From an uncultured Granulosicoccaceae bacterium (lineage in GTDB: Bacteria; Pseudomonadota; Gammaproteobacteria; Granulosicoccales; Granulosicoccaceae): a stretch of 44,841 nucleotides of DNA. The notes beneath the pieces are model-generated. The model did not search any database, was not told where the DNA came from, and was given only the letters and a program-made list of their open reading frames with translations. The DNA is taken from positions 1-44,841 of the forward strand of contig CALFCF010000003.1 in the NCBI GenBank assembly GCA_937951345.1. Reading direction: 5' to 3'. This document shows positions 43,804-44,841 of this stretch, in pieces; the first letter of the stretch is position 1; every line of letters starts with the position of its first letter. The translations under genes were made by a program, and so were the position numbers.

Positions 43804-44751
43804 TCACCAAATCCAACGCACACCAACTCTTTCGCAATACCGCTTAATTGAATTACTACTTCCTATCGCACGTTGCATGCGGGGTATTGAGGGGTATTGT
43901 GTATTCGCCCATCCACTCGCTGTGTAACCCAATCTTGCCATGATTCGGGGCGCCTCTGCCGGGATAGAGCCACTCTTTCCTGATCGTATTATTCGCCCGG
44001 TATAGTCAACGAGCTTCAGATATTCTTTGAACGCTACTGGTATCTCTTTGATGTTCATACCACCATTCGGGGCTTTACTATGAGTCTCTTTAGCGAAAGG
44101 CATTAACCCTGTAACTTTTTTCGATAAACGCCTTCTGATTGATGTGTAACGCGATGTTTCGGGTGTTTTCGCTATGCCCGCTCTAACCGGATTTAAATCC
44201 ACATAACACAAGGTGCGCAACAGAGCGGCAAGATCAAGAATCGCTTGCAGCTTGAAACGCGATTCCCAGAAACGTCCCTTGCAGTCATCTTCCTTGTTCG
44301 CCCGTCGGGCGATCGATTCGTTCAAATGGCCCATGAATCGGCTGATATTGCTTAGCTGCTCTCGCCATTGCGCGATGGTGTCTCTAACAGATTCCCGCTC
44401 GGATTCAGTTAACAGGTCGTTTGCCAGGTAACGCCTGATCAGCTCAGGCCCTTTGTAAAGCTTGTGCCACCGTTTGATCACTGCCCGATCTGAGAGCTTT
44501 TCAGCCCGATCTTGATCTACGTGCAGCACTACGTGATAGTGATTCGACAGAATCGCATAACCGGCAATATTTATACAAAAAACCTCTGATAAAACAAAAA
44601 GATGTTTTTCAATCCAGTCCCGCCGATGACTGAAGTCTCGACCCGTTACTTTATCCTGTCCACAAATAAACGCGCGACGTACGCAGCGCGTGACACAGTG
44701 ATAGTAAGGAGTGATATCCAGGCGAAGTTGTTTGCGTCTTGCAATCGTCAT
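43804..44751 (-). CDS. REP-associated tyrosine transposase (RAYT, Y1/IS200-like)
   Basis: About 315 residues with the HUH nuclease signature LSNHYHVVLHV (His71, His73) and a candidate nucleophile Tyr183 in TLCYVDLNPVRAG, the typical RAYT pattern. GRFWESRFKLQAI is also family-typical. The protein has a longer C-terminus than the enterobacterial RAYT (about 165 residues). RAYTs are single-copy domesticated transposases that nick and spread REP hairpins. GGACACCC repeats lie on both sides of this gene, fitting its cognate sites. The ATG at 44751 has AGGA upstream; an in-frame TTG is two codons earlier. Confidence 0.88.
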   Translation of the reverse strand: MTIARRKQLRLDITPYYHCVTRCVRRAFICGQDKVTGRDFSHRRDWIEKHLFVLSEVFCINIAGYAILSNHYHVVLHVDQDRAEKLSDRAVIKRWHKLYKGPELIRRYLANDLLTESERESVRDTIAQWREQLSNISRFMGHLNESIARRANKEDDCKGRFWESRFKLQAILDLAALLRTLCYVDLNPVRAGIAKTPETSRYTSIRRRLSKKVTGLMPFAKETHSKAPNGGMNIKEIPVAFKEYLKLVDYTGRIIRSGKSGSIPAEAPRIMARLGYTASGWANTQYPSIPRMQRAIGSSNSIKRYCERVGVRWIW

Positions 44752-44822
44752 AGCCAATTCCTTTTAGCCGATATTGATGTTACTAAACTCTCTCGAATTT
44801 GTGTCCCTCTGTCAAGCGATTG

Positions 44823-44834
44823 TTGGGTGTCCAG
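44823..44834 (-). repeat. Inverted REP-like unit beyond the RAYT gene
   Basis: TTGGGTGTCCAG is the reverse complement of CTGGACACCCAA, the same unit as at 40352-40363 with one base changed, in opposite orientation to the repeats on the other side of the RAYT gene. The window ends seven bases later, so the extent of this cluster is unknown. Confidence 0.75.
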
Positions 44835-44841
44835 TGTTTTG

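Overview
The window looks like a chromosome segment of a marine-type gammaproteobacterium. The basis is the mix of genes (catalase-peroxidase with a Fur-type regulator, RhlE, PanB, a TRAP transporter, osmoregulated-glucan genes, YaaA and many exported proteins of unknown role), mid-range base composition by eye, and Shine-Dalgarno-led genes. A Granulosicoccus-like lineage is a guess from protein flavour, not a demonstrated assignment. I see no rRNA, tRNA, CRISPR array, prophage or plasmid functions.

Layout. 0-6.1 kb carries oxidative-stress genes: katG preceded on the same strand by a katG-linked Fur-family regulator, a membrane-anchored rhodanese, an unknown exported protein and a peroxiredoxin-like protein. 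6.6-8.9 kb has a DMT-family transporter and a lipoprotein, in a stretch rich in short tandem duplications. 9.1-15.7 kb is a convergent catabolic block: SCP2-type thiolase, acyl-CoA synthetase and a tandem PPC/DUF296 protein (translationally coupled) face a dctP-dctQ-dctM TRAP importer. A reasonable reading is uptake of a carboxylate, CoA activation and thiolytic handling. 16-19.4 kb has a Tat-exported metallo-beta-lactamase-fold enzyme and a periplasmic PQQ sugar dehydrogenase with its own cytochrome c. 20.7-24 kb has a membrane-anchored retropepsin-like protease and two convergent, related secreted esterases.

24-30.2 kb is a tightly overlapping opgC-opgG-opgH operon (periplasmic glucan synthesis and substitution) with an upstream TTC38-like TPR gene. 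30.4-33 kb carries a ThDP-dependent enzyme and panB. 33.1-40.3 kb has unknown membrane and TPR proteins, the DEAD-box helicase RhlE, a decayed DUF3179 gene, a glutaredoxin and yaaA. 40.3-44.8 kb is a three-gene oxidoreductase cassette (FAD oxidoreductase, uronate-dehydrogenase-like protein, SDR) bracketed by short hairpin repeats and followed by a REP-associated tyrosine transposase (RAYT).

The most unusual signal is repeat biology. A 249-bp element with CTAG ends and 17-bp terminal inverted repeats occurs twice complete (34115-34363 and 38819-39067) and once as a 23-bp end at position 1; one copy supplies the stop codon of a neighbouring gene. Two further elements with inverted ends (4317-4471 and 19739-19864) and the GGACACCC hairpin family next to the RAYT add to this. 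No defence system or other wholly new multi-gene machine could be supported.
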